DNA from: Sulfuricurvum sp.
Lineage (GTDB): Bacteria > Campylobacterota > Campylobacteria > Campylobacterales > Sulfurimonadaceae
Assembly (NCBI GenBank): GCA_024637295.1
Contig: JAGXFL010000007.1
Coordinates: forward strand, 1 to 64,000
Length of the DNA: 64,000 nt
Reading direction: 5' to 3'
Under the pieces are notes generated by a model. The model was not told where the DNA came from, searched no databases, and saw only the letters and a program-made list of their open reading frames with translations. Both the position numbers and the translations under genes were made by a program. Below, piece by piece: positions 32,753 through 42,197 of the stretch; positions within the stretch are counted from its first letter, which is position 1; each line of letters starts with the position of its first letter.

Positions 32753-34183
32753 ATGTTTGAAACCATTATCGGATTAGAAGTACACGTTCAGCTCAATACT
32801 GAGTCAAAACTCTTTTGTTCGTGTCCAACGAGCTTTAATCATGAACAAAACACCAACACCTGTCCTACGTGTTTGGCACTTCCTGGTGCATTGCCGGTAT
32901 TGAATAAAGAGGCATTACGAAAAGCGGGGATGTTTGGTACCGCTGTGGATGCGACGATCAACAGAACGTCGTTTTTTGACCGTAAGAGCTATTTTTATCC
33001 CGACAGTCCTACTGCGTATCAGATCACACAACTTTATACCCCTATTGTTGAGCACGGCAAACTAACGATCGATTTTGAAGACGGCACACAAAAGAGCATT
33101 CGTATCAATCGCGCCCACATCGAATCGGATGCGGGAAAAAATATTCATGAAGGTCCTATCTCAAAAGTGGATTTGAACCGTGCAGGTACGCCACTGGTCG
33201 AGATCGTCTCTGAACCGGATATGCGTAGTGCCGAAGAGGCGATCTTATATCTTAAAAAATTGCATTCGATCGTCCGTTATTTGGACATCAGTGATGCGAA
33301 TATGCAAGAGGGATCGTTTCGTGTAGACGTCAACGTCTCTATACGTCCAAAGGGTGATGAAAAACTCTATACTCGTGTCGAGATCAAAAACATCAACAGT
33401 TTTCGCTTTATCCAAAAAGCGATTGAGTTGGAAGTAGCGCGTCAGCGTGAGGCATGGGAAGACGGACTGTATGAGCAGGAGATCGTCCAAGAGACGCGCC
33501 TTTTTGACCAAGCCAAGCAAGAAACCCGTTCTATGCGTGGAAAAGAAGGGGCGGCCGATTATCGCTATTTCCCTGAGCCTGATTTGCTCAAAGTCGTCGT
33601 GGATGATGCGATGTACACCACGATGCGAAATATTCCGGAACTTCCGGATGCCAAAAAAGAGCGATTTGTTCAGGAATTTGCTCTTCGTCCGTACGATGCA
33701 GTAGTGGTGACGGCTACCTTGGAGAGTGCGCAGTATTTTGAAGCGATGCTCTCATGCGGTATCACACCTCGAAATGCGATCACGTGGCTGACAGTAGAGC
33801 TGCAAGGACGTCTTAGCGGCGGTATGAGTGCCGTTGACTCTTGTGTCGATGCGGTGACACTTGGAACACTGGTTAAGCGTATCGAAGAAAACATCATCAG
33901 CGGTAAAGCGGCCAAAGAGATACTCGATTATTTGTTGGCTCATGATGGTGGAAGTGTCGATGAGATCATAGAAACGCTAGGATTGAAGCAAGTGAGCGAT
34001 ACGGGTGCTCTTGAAGCATTGATTGATGAGATTTTAGCGGCCAATATCGATAAGGTGGCTGAGTATAAATCGGGTAAAGATAAGTTGTTTGGCTTCTTTG
34101 TCGGTCAAGCGATGAAAGCATCCAAAGGTTCTGCAAACCCGAATACGCTTAATGAGATTTTACAAGCCAAACTGGCGCAATAA
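32753..34183 (+). CDS. gatB: Glutamyl-tRNA(Gln)/aspartyl-tRNA(Asn) amidotransferase subunit B
   Basis: Kinase and tRNA-binding subunit of GatCAB; phosphorylates the mischarged glutamyl or aspartyl group before amidation. The 476-residue length is standard. The N-terminus [21 protein letters not shown] and the SFRVDVNVS segment are diagnostic, and the C-terminal YqeY-like tail domain (about 325-476) is complete. A GAGGAATT ribosome site precedes the start. Confidence 0.97.
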   Translation: MFETIIGLEVHVQLNTESKLFCSCPTSFNHEQNTNTCPTCLALPGALPVLNKEALRKAGMFGTAVDATINRTSFFDRKSYFYPDSPTAYQITQLYTPIVEHGKLTIDFEDGTQKSIRINRAHIESDAGKNIHEGPISKVDLNRAGTPLVEIVSEPDMRSAEEAILYLKKLHSIVRYLDISDANMQEGSFRVDVNVSIRPKGDEKLYTRVEIKNINSFRFIQKAIELEVARQREAWEDGLYEQEIVQETRLFDQAKQETRSMRGKEGAADYRYFPEPDLLKVVVDDAMYTTMRNIPELPDAKKERFVQEFALRPYDAVVVTATLESAQYFEAMLSCGITPRNAITWLTVELQGRLSGGMSAVDSCVDAVTLGTLVKRIEENIISGKAAKEILDYLLAHDGGSVDEIIETLGLKQVSDTGALEALIDEILAANIDKVAEYKSGKDKLFGFFVGQAMKASKGSANPNTLNEILQAKLAQ

Positions 34184-34191
34184 GGAATTCG

Positions 34192-35754
34192 ATGTTTGGT
34201 CGTTGGGTAGTATCGCTTGCATTTTTCCTTCATTCGTCTACTACCTATCGTCATATCAAAAACACCACCTACAACCTTTTAGAAAACAGTAATTACCCCT
34301 ATAAACGCTATTTTGATTTTGTGATGATAGCGCTGATTTTTCTCAGTGTCTATATTTTGATTCGTCAGGTCAAACATGAGATGTCGCTAAATTGGCTTTT
34401 TTTCAATAACTACATCATCTCTTTGATCTTTTTTATCGAATACTTGCTTCGTCTGTGGATTTACAGCGACAGTACCAAAATGGTTATTGATCAGTATGAA
34501 CACGATCTGTTCTTGCATCGACCGTTTTCACTTGGAAAATCGATTAAAACCATTTTTAAGCACAAGTTAGAGTTTATCCTTTCCCCTGCGGCGATGGTTG
34601 ACTTGCTGGCAATCATGCCATTTTTTCATGAGTTTAGACTTTTACGTGTTTTCATCCTTTTTCGTGTCCTAAAACTGTTTCGATACGCAAAAAGTCTACG
34701 CCGACTGATTTCTATTCTTGCTTCTAAAAAGTTTGAGCTTTTAACACTTTCTGTGTTCGCCATGATCATTATCACGGTATCTTCTGTGTTGATCTATGTC
34801 ATGGAAGCGCATAATCCGGCATCAAAGATCAATACTCTTTTTGATGCGGTCTATTGGTCGGTAGTGACCATATTTACCGTAGGATATGGTGATTTTGTCC
34901 CTGTGACTCACGAGGGGCGTGTGGTAGCCATGGTGATTATTGTTGCAGGTATTGCGGTTATCTCATTTGCAACATCGATCATCGTCAGTGCTTTTACTGA
35001 AAAACTCGATGAGATTAAAGAAGAAAAACTCATTGACGATGTCAGTAAATTGGAGGCTTTTTATCTTATCTGTGGGTACTCATCATTGACGCATGAAGTG
35101 ATCCATCGACTCAAAAAAATGTACAAGCACATCGTTATATTGGAAAAAGATCCGTATAAAGCCAAAGAGGCGCAAAGTGAGGGCTTGATTGTTTTAAACG
35201 CTGACCCGTCATCATTGCATACGTATCAAATAACAAATATTCAGTTTGAAAAACAGGTGATAGCGGTGATCTTATTGGAAGACAGTGACGTTGCTAATAT
35301 CTATACGGCATTGACGATACGGGAGTTGAATAAAAAAGTTCCCCTTTTCTCTATTTTACATCATCATGAGAATGCTAAAAAACTCTCTCTCGCGGGGATT
35401 GATGAGATGGTGAATCCACATCATCTAGTAGGACTCATGAGTAAACGTATCAGTAATCAGCCCATAACATTTGAGGTGATTCATGCGCTTCGGTCAGGAC
35501 ATGGAGGAACAGTGATCGAAGAGATCATCTTGGACGATGGAATGTCGCAACGGTTTTTTGATTTGTTGCTTCATCCATTGTTTCATCAGCGTCTGAGCAT
35601 GCTTGGGATCTATCAAAACAGCACACAGACGTTTGCCTTTAATCCGCAACCAAACTATGAGATACGTGCAGGGGACGTTGCTATCGTTGTAGCTAATAGA
35701 GCATTGTGCAGTGAGTTTCGTGATCTCTTACATCGAAAGAAGATTAAGCAATGA
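34192..35754 (+). CDS. Voltage-sensor-type potassium channel with RCK domain
   Basis: A 520-residue inner-membrane protein: S1 (about 42-58), S2 (72-91), S3 (128-144), an arginine-rich S4 (148-170, with repeated R and K spaced by three to four), S5 (183-203), a pore loop with the selectivity filter TVGYGD (229-234) and S6 (243-268). A TrkA-N/RCK-like cytosolic domain follows from about 288. This layout is that of prokaryotic Kv-type K+ channels. The next gene encodes a separate RCK-type protein and overlaps by 4 nt, so the gating ring may use both. It starts 8 nt after gatB. Confidence 0.92.
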   Translation: MFGRWVVSLAFFLHSSTTYRHIKNTTYNLLENSNYPYKRYFDFVMIALIFLSVYILIRQVKHEMSLNWLFFNNYIISLIFFIEYLLRLWIYSDSTKMVIDQYEHDLFLHRPFSLGKSIKTIFKHKLEFILSPAAMVDLLAIMPFFHEFRLLRVFILFRVLKLFRYAKSLRRLISILASKKFELLTLSVFAMIIITVSSVLIYVMEAHNPASKINTLFDAVYWSVVTIFTVGYGDFVPVTHEGRVVAMVIIVAGIAVISFATSIIVSAFTEKLDEIKEEKLIDDVSKLEAFYLICGYSSLTHEVIHRLKKMYKHIVILEKDPYKAKEAQSEGLIVLNADPSSLHTYQITNIQFEKQVIAVILLEDSDVANIYTALTIRELNKKVPLFSILHHHENAKKLSLAGIDEMVNPHHLVGLMSKRISNQPITFEVIHALRSGHGGTVIEEIILDDGMSQRFFDLLLHPLFHQRLSMLGIYQNSTQTFAFNPQPNYEIRAGDVAIVVANRALCSEFRDLLHRKKIKQ

Positions 35755-36458
35755 TAATTCGTTCCGCAGCCGTTTTTGGGTTCAATGAGTATTCGCAACA
35801 GATTGCTCGGTATGTTCGCAATGTTTATCAGGATTTTGCCCTTTTTGTGATGACACAAGAGGAAGAAAAAGCGGCACATCAAGCCGGTTTTTTGGTAGAA
35901 TTGGTGGATCTAAGCGATGATTGGAGCCGTATAGAACAGCATTTTGACGTCAAATCGTTGATCGTCTTTTGTGCTTTGGCCAATGATTCGGAAAATGTGT
36001 TTTTGACGATCTCATTACGATCACAGTTTGATAAGTTAAATATTGTCGCGTTGGCACAGGACAATGAAAGTGCCAGCAAGATGAAAAGTGCGGGTGCAAA
36101 CAAAGTGTTGCCAAGTTTGCAGATCGTCTCCAATGTTATTTCGGATATGCTGGAAAAGCCCATCGTGACCAAAGTGCTGCATGAAGTACTGTATGAAGAC
36201 GGATCATTGAACATCACGGAGATCGAAGTGCCTAAACACTCTTCGTTTGTGGGGAGATACATGCATGATATTCATTTTAAAAGTGAATACGACGTCATAT
36301 TATTAGCCGTGGTGGATCACGAAATGGGGACAACGTTTAGCTTTGCCTCAAAAGGGCTCAATCATCATATCGATCCGTATGATATTTTTGTGGTGATGGG
36401 ATATCAGGATAAACTTGATGCTTTGAAACTAGCGGTAAAGAAACATCATGCAAGATAA
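35751..36458 (+). CDS. Soluble TrkA/RCK-type regulatory protein
   Basis: A 235-residue protein with a TrkA-N-like N-terminal half (AAVFGFNEYSQQIARY, in place of the usual GxGxxG loop) and a TrkA-C-like C-terminal half (about 150-235, including HDIHFKSEYDVILLAV and DIFVVMGY). The nucleotide loop is degenerate. Coupling to the K+ channel gene suggests it forms part of the channel's regulatory ring. It overlaps gpsA by 11 nt. Confidence 0.82.
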   Translation: MIIRSAAVFGFNEYSQQIARYVRNVYQDFALFVMTQEEEKAAHQAGFLVELVDLSDDWSRIEQHFDVKSLIVFCALANDSENVFLTISLRSQFDKLNIVALAQDNESASKMKSAGANKVLPSLQIVSNVISDMLEKPIVTKVLHEVLYEDGSLNITEIEVPKHSSFVGRYMHDIHFKSEYDVILLAVVDHEMGTTFSFASKGLNHHIDPYDIFVVMGYQDKLDALKLAVKKHHAR

Positions 36459-37341
36459 AATCGGAGTCATCGGCGCAGGTAAGTGGGGTGAGGCTTTAGC
36501 CTTTGCCATGAGTGAAAAAAACGAGGTGATCATTACGTCACGAACACCAAGAGACTGGGTAAATTTTCGTTCTCTTGATGAAGTGTTGGCATGTGAATAT
36601 CTTATCATCACGGTACCCGCACAGCAAGTATCTCAGTGGCTCAAAGAGAACTTTGTTTTTAAAGGTCAGAAGATTTTGGTTGCAGCCAAGGGGATAGAGG
36701 CATCTAGCGGCAAGTTTTTATATGAGATCTATACACAATATGTCCCCTCTGAAAATCTGGCATTTTTATCGGGTCCTTCGTTTGCTTCGGAAGTGATCCA
36801 ATCGCTTCCGACAGCATTGGTGATTAACTCTCACTCTTCAGATACGGCAGATTCTTTTGCATCACTATTTCCAGCGTTCATCCGTACGTATATCAGTGAT
36901 GATGTCATTGGTGCGGAGATCGCGGGTGCGTATAAAAATGTTATCGCTATTGCTGCAGGTATCTGTGAGGGATTAGGGTTAGGACACAATGCCGCAGCTT
37001 CGCTCATCGCACGAGGGCTTGTTGAGATGCAGCGCTTTGGCAAAGCCTATGGGGCACAGGATGAGACGTTCTTGGGTTTAAGCGGTGCGGGAGACTTGTT
37101 CTTAACAGCAAGTTCATCGATGTCACGTAATTACCGTGTAGGACTTGGATTGGCGCAGGGAAAAAGCAAAGAAGCGGTATGCGAAGCCATAGGTGAAGTA
37201 AGTGAGGGTATCGGAACGGCTTATGCCCTAAACGAAATCGCGGCACAAAAAGGGATCTATCTCCCAATCGCGGCAGAAGTGTATGCTATATTAGAGGGGA
37301 AGTCGCCTCAACAAAGTTTAAAAGATCTAATACAGAGGTAA
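36448..37341 (+). CDS. gpsA: Glycerol-3-phosphate dehydrogenase (NAD(P)+)
   Basis: Makes sn-glycerol-3-phosphate for phospholipid synthesis from dihydroxyacetone phosphate. The 297-residue protein has the N-terminal nucleotide loop GVIGAGKWG (4-12), the AAKGIE and LSGPSFA segments, and the catalytic-lysine region AGAYKNVIAIAAG. It is a little shorter than E. coli GpsA (339 aa), as in other Campylobacterota. ATG 36448 lies inside the 3' end of the RCK gene. Confidence 0.95.
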   Translation: MQDKIGVIGAGKWGEALAFAMSEKNEVIITSRTPRDWVNFRSLDEVLACEYLIITVPAQQVSQWLKENFVFKGQKILVAAKGIEASSGKFLYEIYTQYVPSENLAFLSGPSFASEVIQSLPTALVINSHSSDTADSFASLFPAFIRTYISDDVIGAEIAGAYKNVIAIAAGICEGLGLGHNAAASLIARGLVEMQRFGKAYGAQDETFLGLSGAGDLFLTASSSMSRNYRVGLGLAQGKSKEAVCEAIGEVSEGIGTAYALNEIAAQKGIYLPIAAEVYAILEGKSPQQSLKDLIQR

Positions 37342-37344
37342 AAA

Positions 37345-37635
37345 ATGTTAGTCCATATCGTGATGTTTCAGTTCAAAGAAGAAAACAAAGAGGCCAATCT
37401 GGCACGAGTCAAAACAATGCTTGAGGCATTACCTTCACAGATTTCGACACTCAAAGCGATGGAAGTGGGAATCGACGTAAGTCATAGTGAGCGATCGTTT
37501 GATATGGTCTTAGTCTCGAAGTTTGAGGATCAGGCTGGATTGGACGCCTATGCACCACACAGTGCCCATCAGGCAGTCGTGAGTGTCATCAAAGAGGTAA
37601 CAACGCTTTCGAAAGTGGTGGATTACATCATCTAA
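37345..37635 (+). CDS. Dabb (stress-responsive A/B barrel) domain protein
   Basis: A 96-residue single-domain protein starting HIVMFQFK and ending with the HxxHQAVVS...VVDYI pattern of the dimeric alpha/beta-barrel Dabb family. The biochemical role is not defined in most members. It follows gpsA by 3 nt and its stop overlaps the convergent ABC-F gene stop by 4 nt. Confidence 0.85.
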   Translation: MLVHIVMFQFKEENKEANLARVKTMLEALPSQISTLKAMEVGIDVSHSERSFDMVLVSKFEDQAGLDAYAPHSAHQAVVSVIKEVTTLSKVVDYII

Positions 37636-39587
37636 GCATTTTTAAGCGCTTCGATCTGCTCTGCTTTCTCTTCGATAGTAAGCAGCTCATCCACCTTTTT
37701 TTCGTAAAGGGCTTTAGTTGTCTCAAGCTCCTGTGCTAGGACGCTGATCCCTTTTTTCTCATAACATTTTGGATCGGCCAGACAGGCGTTGATCTCGTCG
37801 ATCTGTTTTTCGAGTGCATCGATTTCCAGAGGAAGTTTTTCCAGTGCTTTTTGTTCGTTAAAGGTGAGTTTGAAGACTTTTGGTTTCTCATTTAAAACGG
37901 TGACCGCAGGGGAAGATTTTGTAAACTCTGCTTCCATCGCGTCCATCTCATTGAACTCTTTTTCATCTTCGAGATATTCGCTATAGGGTTTGAAACTTTC
38001 TTCGATCGTTCCATCCCCTTTGAATATAAAGAGCTTTTTGGCGATCTTATCCACAAAATAACGGTCATGGCTTACCAAGATGACGGCACCTTGAAAGTTT
38101 TGGAGTTTCTCTTCGAGGATATTGATGGTAGGGATGTCGAGATCATTAGTCGGTTCATCGAGGATGAGACAGTCCACTTTTTTGGTAAACAGTAATGCTA
38201 ACGCGACACGGTTTTTTTCACCGCCGCTGAGTGTTCCTACTTTTTTATCCAAAAACTCTCTGGGAAAAAGGAAGTTTTTGAGATAGCCGTAGACATGGTA
38301 ATCGGTCCCCTGGGCATCGACGCGATCACCGCCATGTGGACAGAAGGTCTCGATGAGATTGAGGTTGTCATCGAGCATCTCGCGGTGCTGATCAAAATAG
38401 CCGATGGAAAGCTCTCCCATCTTGATGATACCGCTGGTGGGTTTTAGACGTCCTAACAGTGCTTTTAACAGCGTCGACTTACCGCTTCCGTTGGGTCCTA
38501 CTACCGCAATGACATCTTTTTGCAAAATGCGGGTAGTGAAGTCTTTGATGAGGACTTTATCACCCAGAGTCAGCCCTAGATGTTCCACTTCGAATAGCAT
38601 CTTTTGGCGGTTTATCCCCTCACCGCGGTTGAAGTGTTTGGCTTCACGTTCGAGTTCGAGTTTCATCTTGCGGATTTTACTGGGGTTGTTTTTGGCATCT
38701 TCTCGCAGTTGTAGTACTCGTTGTTTGCGTCCTTCATTACGTTTTAGACGTGCTTTTACACCGCGTGAAAGCCACTCGTTTTCGGTTTTGAGCAGTTTTA
38801 GCATATTATCATGCTGTTGTGCCATGGTTCGCAGCAACTCTTGCTTTTGCTCCAGATAGTTGCTGTAGCCGCCGCTAAACTCTCGTAGAGAGCAATCTTC
38901 GACTTCGATGGTCTTCGTAGCGATCTGATCGATGAAGTAACGGTCATGGGAGATAAACAGCAGGGTAAAGCGCTCTTTTAGTATAAGCTCTTCGAGAAAC
39001 TCGACCATGTAGACATCGAGATGATTGGTAGGCTCATCCAGCAGGAGTATATCGGGTTTGAGTAACAGCAAAGATGCCAGAGCAACACGGCGCTGTTCGC
39101 CACCGCTGAGGAGATCGACTTTTTTGGATTCATACTCTTTGAGCATGAAGTGGTGCATGATCCGCTCGATCTTGTCGTCCAAATTCCACGCATTGTGATG
39201 ATCCAAATAACTGGTGATACGGGATTGCTCATCCAAAAGTGCTGCATTGTCGTATTGGGTTGCTAGAAGTGTGGATATCTCGTCAAAACGGATTTTTGAG
39301 GTACGTAGTTCTCCCAAACCTGCTTCGACTGCTTCGCGTACGGTATGACTAGGATCGAACTTCGGGACTTGTGAGAGCATCTTGATCTCGATACCTTGTC
39401 GGGTGATGCGCTCTCCGCCATCGGCATCCAGAGAGTTGTTGACCAGTTTCATCAGAGTTGATTTTCCACTGCCGTTTTTACCGACGATGACAACACGTTC
39501 ACCCTCGTCGATGTGAAAATTGATATTTTCTAAGATTTTTTGCGCTTCGTAGTGTTTGCTGACGTTGAGTAGGTCGACTAATGCCAT
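37632..39587 (-). CDS. ABC-F family ATPase (Uup-like)
   Basis: A 651-residue cytosolic protein with two ABC ATPase domains and no membrane span. Walker A motifs are GKNGSGKST (near 36-44) and GPNGSGKST in the second half; both halves have LSGGE signatures and LDEPTNHLD / LDEPTNDLD Walker B regions. A charged linker lies between them (about 245-320) and the C-terminus is a coiled coil (about 575-651) as in Uup. ABC-F proteins act on ribosomes or on DNA-linked processes. The subfamily call is from the C-terminal coiled coil. Confidence 0.92.
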   Translation of the reverse strand: MALVDLLNVSKHYEAQKILENINFHIDEGERVVIVGKNGSGKSTLMKLVNNSLDADGGERITRQGIEIKMLSQVPKFDPSHTVREAVEAGLGELRTSKIRFDEISTLLATQYDNAALLDEQSRITSYLDHHNAWNLDDKIERIMHHFMLKEYESKKVDLLSGGEQRRVALASLLLLKPDILLLDEPTNHLDVYMVEFLEELILKERFTLLFISHDRYFIDQIATKTIEVEDCSLREFSGGYSNYLEQKQELLRTMAQQHDNMLKLLKTENEWLSRGVKARLKRNEGRKQRVLQLREDAKNNPSKIRKMKLELEREAKHFNRGEGINRQKMLFEVEHLGLTLGDKVLIKDFTTRILQKDVIAVVGPNGSGKSTLLKALLGRLKPTSGIIKMGELSIGYFDQHREMLDDNLNLIETFCPHGGDRVDAQGTDYHVYGYLKNFLFPREFLDKKVGTLSGGEKNRVALALLFTKKVDCLILDEPTNDLDIPTINILEEKLQNFQGAVILVSHDRYFVDKIAKKLFIFKGDGTIEESFKPYSEYLEDEKEFNEMDAMEAEFTKSSPAVTVLNEKPKVFKLTFNEQKALEKLPLEIDALEKQIDEINACLADPKCYEKKGISVLAQELETTKALYEKKVDELLTIEEKAEQIEALKNA

Positions 39588-39590
39588 GGG

Positions 39591-39914
39591 TTATTCCGTT
39601 GGTTGTGAGATGGTAAAACAGGCATTGCGTGATAGGTACCATGTCGCGATGGCATAATCGGTATATTCGTATTCACGTTGGGATACAGGGATAGAGTCAT
39701 TACGCAGTTTGGAACGCAGTATCCCAAAGAGGATATAGCCTAGTAATAGGGTACCAATAGCGATAAACCAATCACTCATCCACCACACTAACAGGGCTAA
39801 GAGATAATTGCCAAAACTTAGACTCCATCCCAGCAGACGCGCCATAAAACGGCATTTACGGGTGGGAAGCGTAGGAGTTGTATCGATGTGGAAAGTAAAG
39901 GGCTCGCTGTTCAT
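39591..39914 (-). CDS. Small two-span membrane protein upstream of the ABC-F gene
   Basis: About 107 residues with two central hydrophobic spans (roughly 25-45 and 48-66) and a polar C-terminus; no family recognised. A TATAAT (complement of 39922-39927) overlaps an upstream ATG at 39923, so the second ATG at 39914 is more likely. In that case the mRNA would have almost no leader. It ends 3 nt before the ABC-F start, so the two are probably cotranscribed. Confidence 0.62.
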   Translation of the reverse strand: MNSEPFTFHIDTTPTLPTRKCRFMARLLGWSLSFGNYLLALLVWWMSDWFIAIGTLLLGYILFGILRSKLRNDSIPVSQREYEYTDYAIATWYLSRNACFTISQPTE

Positions 39915-39956
39915 GGACGCCATTATAGCTTAGGTGAGCTTTACTGCATTGTGGTA

Positions 39957-42188
39957 TCAGGTATTTAGCCATTTAGCCAGCACATTTTGCAATACCGCTT
40001 TCTCGATCGGTTTGGCAATGTGGTCATTCATCCCTGCTTGGATCGCTAACTTCAAATCGTCTTGCAGTACCGCTGCACTCAGTGCGATGATGGGGATTGT
40101 TGCTTTTCCTGGCAGTTTGCGTATCTCTTTTGTGGCTTCAAGCCCATCCATCACCGGCATTTGCAAGTCCATCAAAATCGCATCAAACTCTTCGTGCTGG
40201 ACACACTCTACGGCCTCTTGGCCATTGTTGGCGATTGTATAGGTAATGCCCATTTGCTTAAGGCGTTCTGTGGCTACAAGCTGGTTAAGTTCATTATCTT
40301 CGACGAGTAGAAGGTGCAGGGGTTTGTGGTTTGGGAGTGGTGGATGTGTGAGGTCTTGAGTTGATTCACTCATAAACGTCGGTGCAGGATGCAACACTAT
40401 TGTAAAGGTAAACGTACTTCCCTTTCCAGAGACACTGTGCACTGTTATTTCTCCTCCCATGAGGTCTACGAGTTCTTTGGTAATCATGAGCCCCAATCCA
40501 GAACCGCCGTATTTGCGTGTGAATGAGGTATCGACTTGGGAGAAGGGCTGGAAGAGGAGCGCTTGATCCTCATCACTTATCCCGATGCCACTGTCGCTGA
40601 TGGTAAAGGTGAGCTTCTCCTGATCTTCCTGTGGCGTTGAAGTGATCGAGATACGCACGAACCCTTTTTCGGTGAATTTCAGTGCATTTACCGCTAAGTT
40701 GCTCAAAATCTGCTGCAAGCGTAATGGATCTCCCAAGAGCATACGCGGAACATTATCGTCGATATATGTTTCAAAGCTGAGCTGTTTTCTTTCGGCTTTA
40801 TAGGAAAGCATTGCATGTAGATTATTCATGATATCGTCTAAATTGAAGGTAATTACTTCAAGTAACAGTTTATGTGCTTCGATTTTTGAGTAATCCAAAA
40901 TATTATTAAGAACACTCAAAAGTGCTTTGGAAGCAATGTCGGATTTTTCGAGATATTCACGTTGCAGTGGATTCAACTGGGTTTGAAGTAGCAGTTCGGT
41001 CAAACCGATGACACCGTTGAGCGGGGTGCGGATCTCGTGGGACATATTGGCTAAAAAGTCACTTTTTGATTTATTGGCACGTTCAGCGGCTTCTTTTGCC
41101 ATGATGCGTGACTCTTCCAGGGTTTTATTGGCCGTAACGTCCTGAGTTATCCCAACGACTCCCAGTACAGATCCATCTTTTCCGTATTTGATTCTAGCAG
41201 CACAATAGATGTATTTGATACCGCTGGGAACCACGATACGATAAGTTACTTCAAGAGGCTGTAATTTTTTGACAGATGTGAGTAACAGTTCTACCGTTTT
41301 TTCTACATCATCAAGGTGGCATCGTGATGTCCACTCTTCAAAAGCCAACTGTACATCCACAAGATCCAATGACATCTCGAATATCTCAAGTACTTTAAGA
41401 TCGGCAGAGAAGGTATGTGTTGCAAGATTATAAAACCAAATCCCAATTCCTGCGGCTTGAGTTGCTAGTTGAAGCTGATTAGCAGTCTGAGATAATTGAA
41501 GGTTTTTTTCCTTCAGACTCTCTTGAAGCAAGATCTCTTCGGTGATGTTATGAACGGTACCACGTGACTGTATGGGTTGTCCATCGGGAGCGTACATAGT
41601 CTCTCCCTGTTCACTAACATACTTGACACGACCATCCACCATGAGAAGCCGATGTACATAGTTGTAGGATGTATGGTGTTCAACGGAATATTGATATGCT
41701 TCATCGACTTTTGCTCGGTCTTCAGGATGAATGGCGTTTAAAAACCCTTCATACGTTGGTATATGTTGTTCTTTTTCTAATTCAAACAGCTCATAGATTT
41801 CATCAGACCATTCCAGTTCTCCTGTTCGCAAGTTGAGATTCCAGCTGCCGAGTTTTGCGATTTGTTGCGCTTCGTTTAGATGTTGAGTGGCAATGTATAT
41901 TTTTTTCATAGACAGTGTATTGTCTTCATAAAGTTCATTGAGCTTTTGGTTTTTGGTTTCCAAAAGGGTACGTTTATGATCAAAGGATAGAAGCGTTATC
42001 AACAACAGCAGATTAAAAAACGTTCCACCTACCAAAACATAGGGAGCAACATCGAGATGGTTTTTAAACAATGAGTAGGAAAGGGCTAGGGTTAGTAGCA
42101 TAGAGAGGGTAAAAAGAATCCATATAAAGGATTTATTCATCATATTTAAGAAAATACAATTACCATTAAACGGGTTCATTTTTAACAC
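39957..42188 (-). CDS. Hybrid sensor histidine kinase (2 TM, PAS-PAS-HisKA-HATPase-REC)
   Basis: A 743-residue membrane protein: two spans near the N-terminus (about 20-40 and 48-68), two PAS domains (about 100-220 and 235-355), HisKA with the phospho-acceptor H384 in NMSHEIRTPLN, an HATPase domain with DSGIGI and GGSGLGL boxes, and a C-terminal receiver with D674 in LMDLQMP. The start is GTG with AAGGAG five nt upstream; an ATG three codons later is the alternative. It is the last gene of a four-gene signalling operon. Confidence 0.92.
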   Translation of the reverse strand: MLKMNPFNGNCIFLNMMNKSFIWILFTLSMLLTLALSYSLFKNHLDVAPYVLVGGTFFNLLLLITLLSFDHKRTLLETKNQKLNELYEDNTLSMKKIYIATQHLNEAQQIAKLGSWNLNLRTGELEWSDEIYELFELEKEQHIPTYEGFLNAIHPEDRAKVDEAYQYSVEHHTSYNYVHRLLMVDGRVKYVSEQGETMYAPDGQPIQSRGTVHNITEEILLQESLKEKNLQLSQTANQLQLATQAAGIGIWFYNLATHTFSADLKVLEIFEMSLDLVDVQLAFEEWTSRCHLDDVEKTVELLLTSVKKLQPLEVTYRIVVPSGIKYIYCAARIKYGKDGSVLGVVGITQDVTANKTLEESRIMAKEAAERANKSKSDFLANMSHEIRTPLNGVIGLTELLLQTQLNPLQREYLEKSDIASKALLSVLNNILDYSKIEAHKLLLEVITFNLDDIMNNLHAMLSYKAERKQLSFETYIDDNVPRMLLGDPLRLQQILSNLAVNALKFTEKGFVRISITSTPQEDQEKLTFTISDSGIGISDEDQALLFQPFSQVDTSFTRKYGGSGLGLMITKELVDLMGGEITVHSVSGKGSTFTFTIVLHPAPTFMSESTQDLTHPPLPNHKPLHLLLVEDNELNQLVATERLKQMGITYTIANNGQEAVECVQHEEFDAILMDLQMPVMDGLEATKEIRKLPGKATIPIIALSAAVLQDDLKLAIQAGMNDHIAKPIEKAVLQNVLAKWLNT

Positions 42189-42197
42189 GGTATCTCC

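Noticed and set aside
38404..38859. 151-codon Ser-rich plus-strand frame inside the ABC-F gene
   Set aside because: Antisense shadow of a conserved ATPase domain; no motif or start signal.
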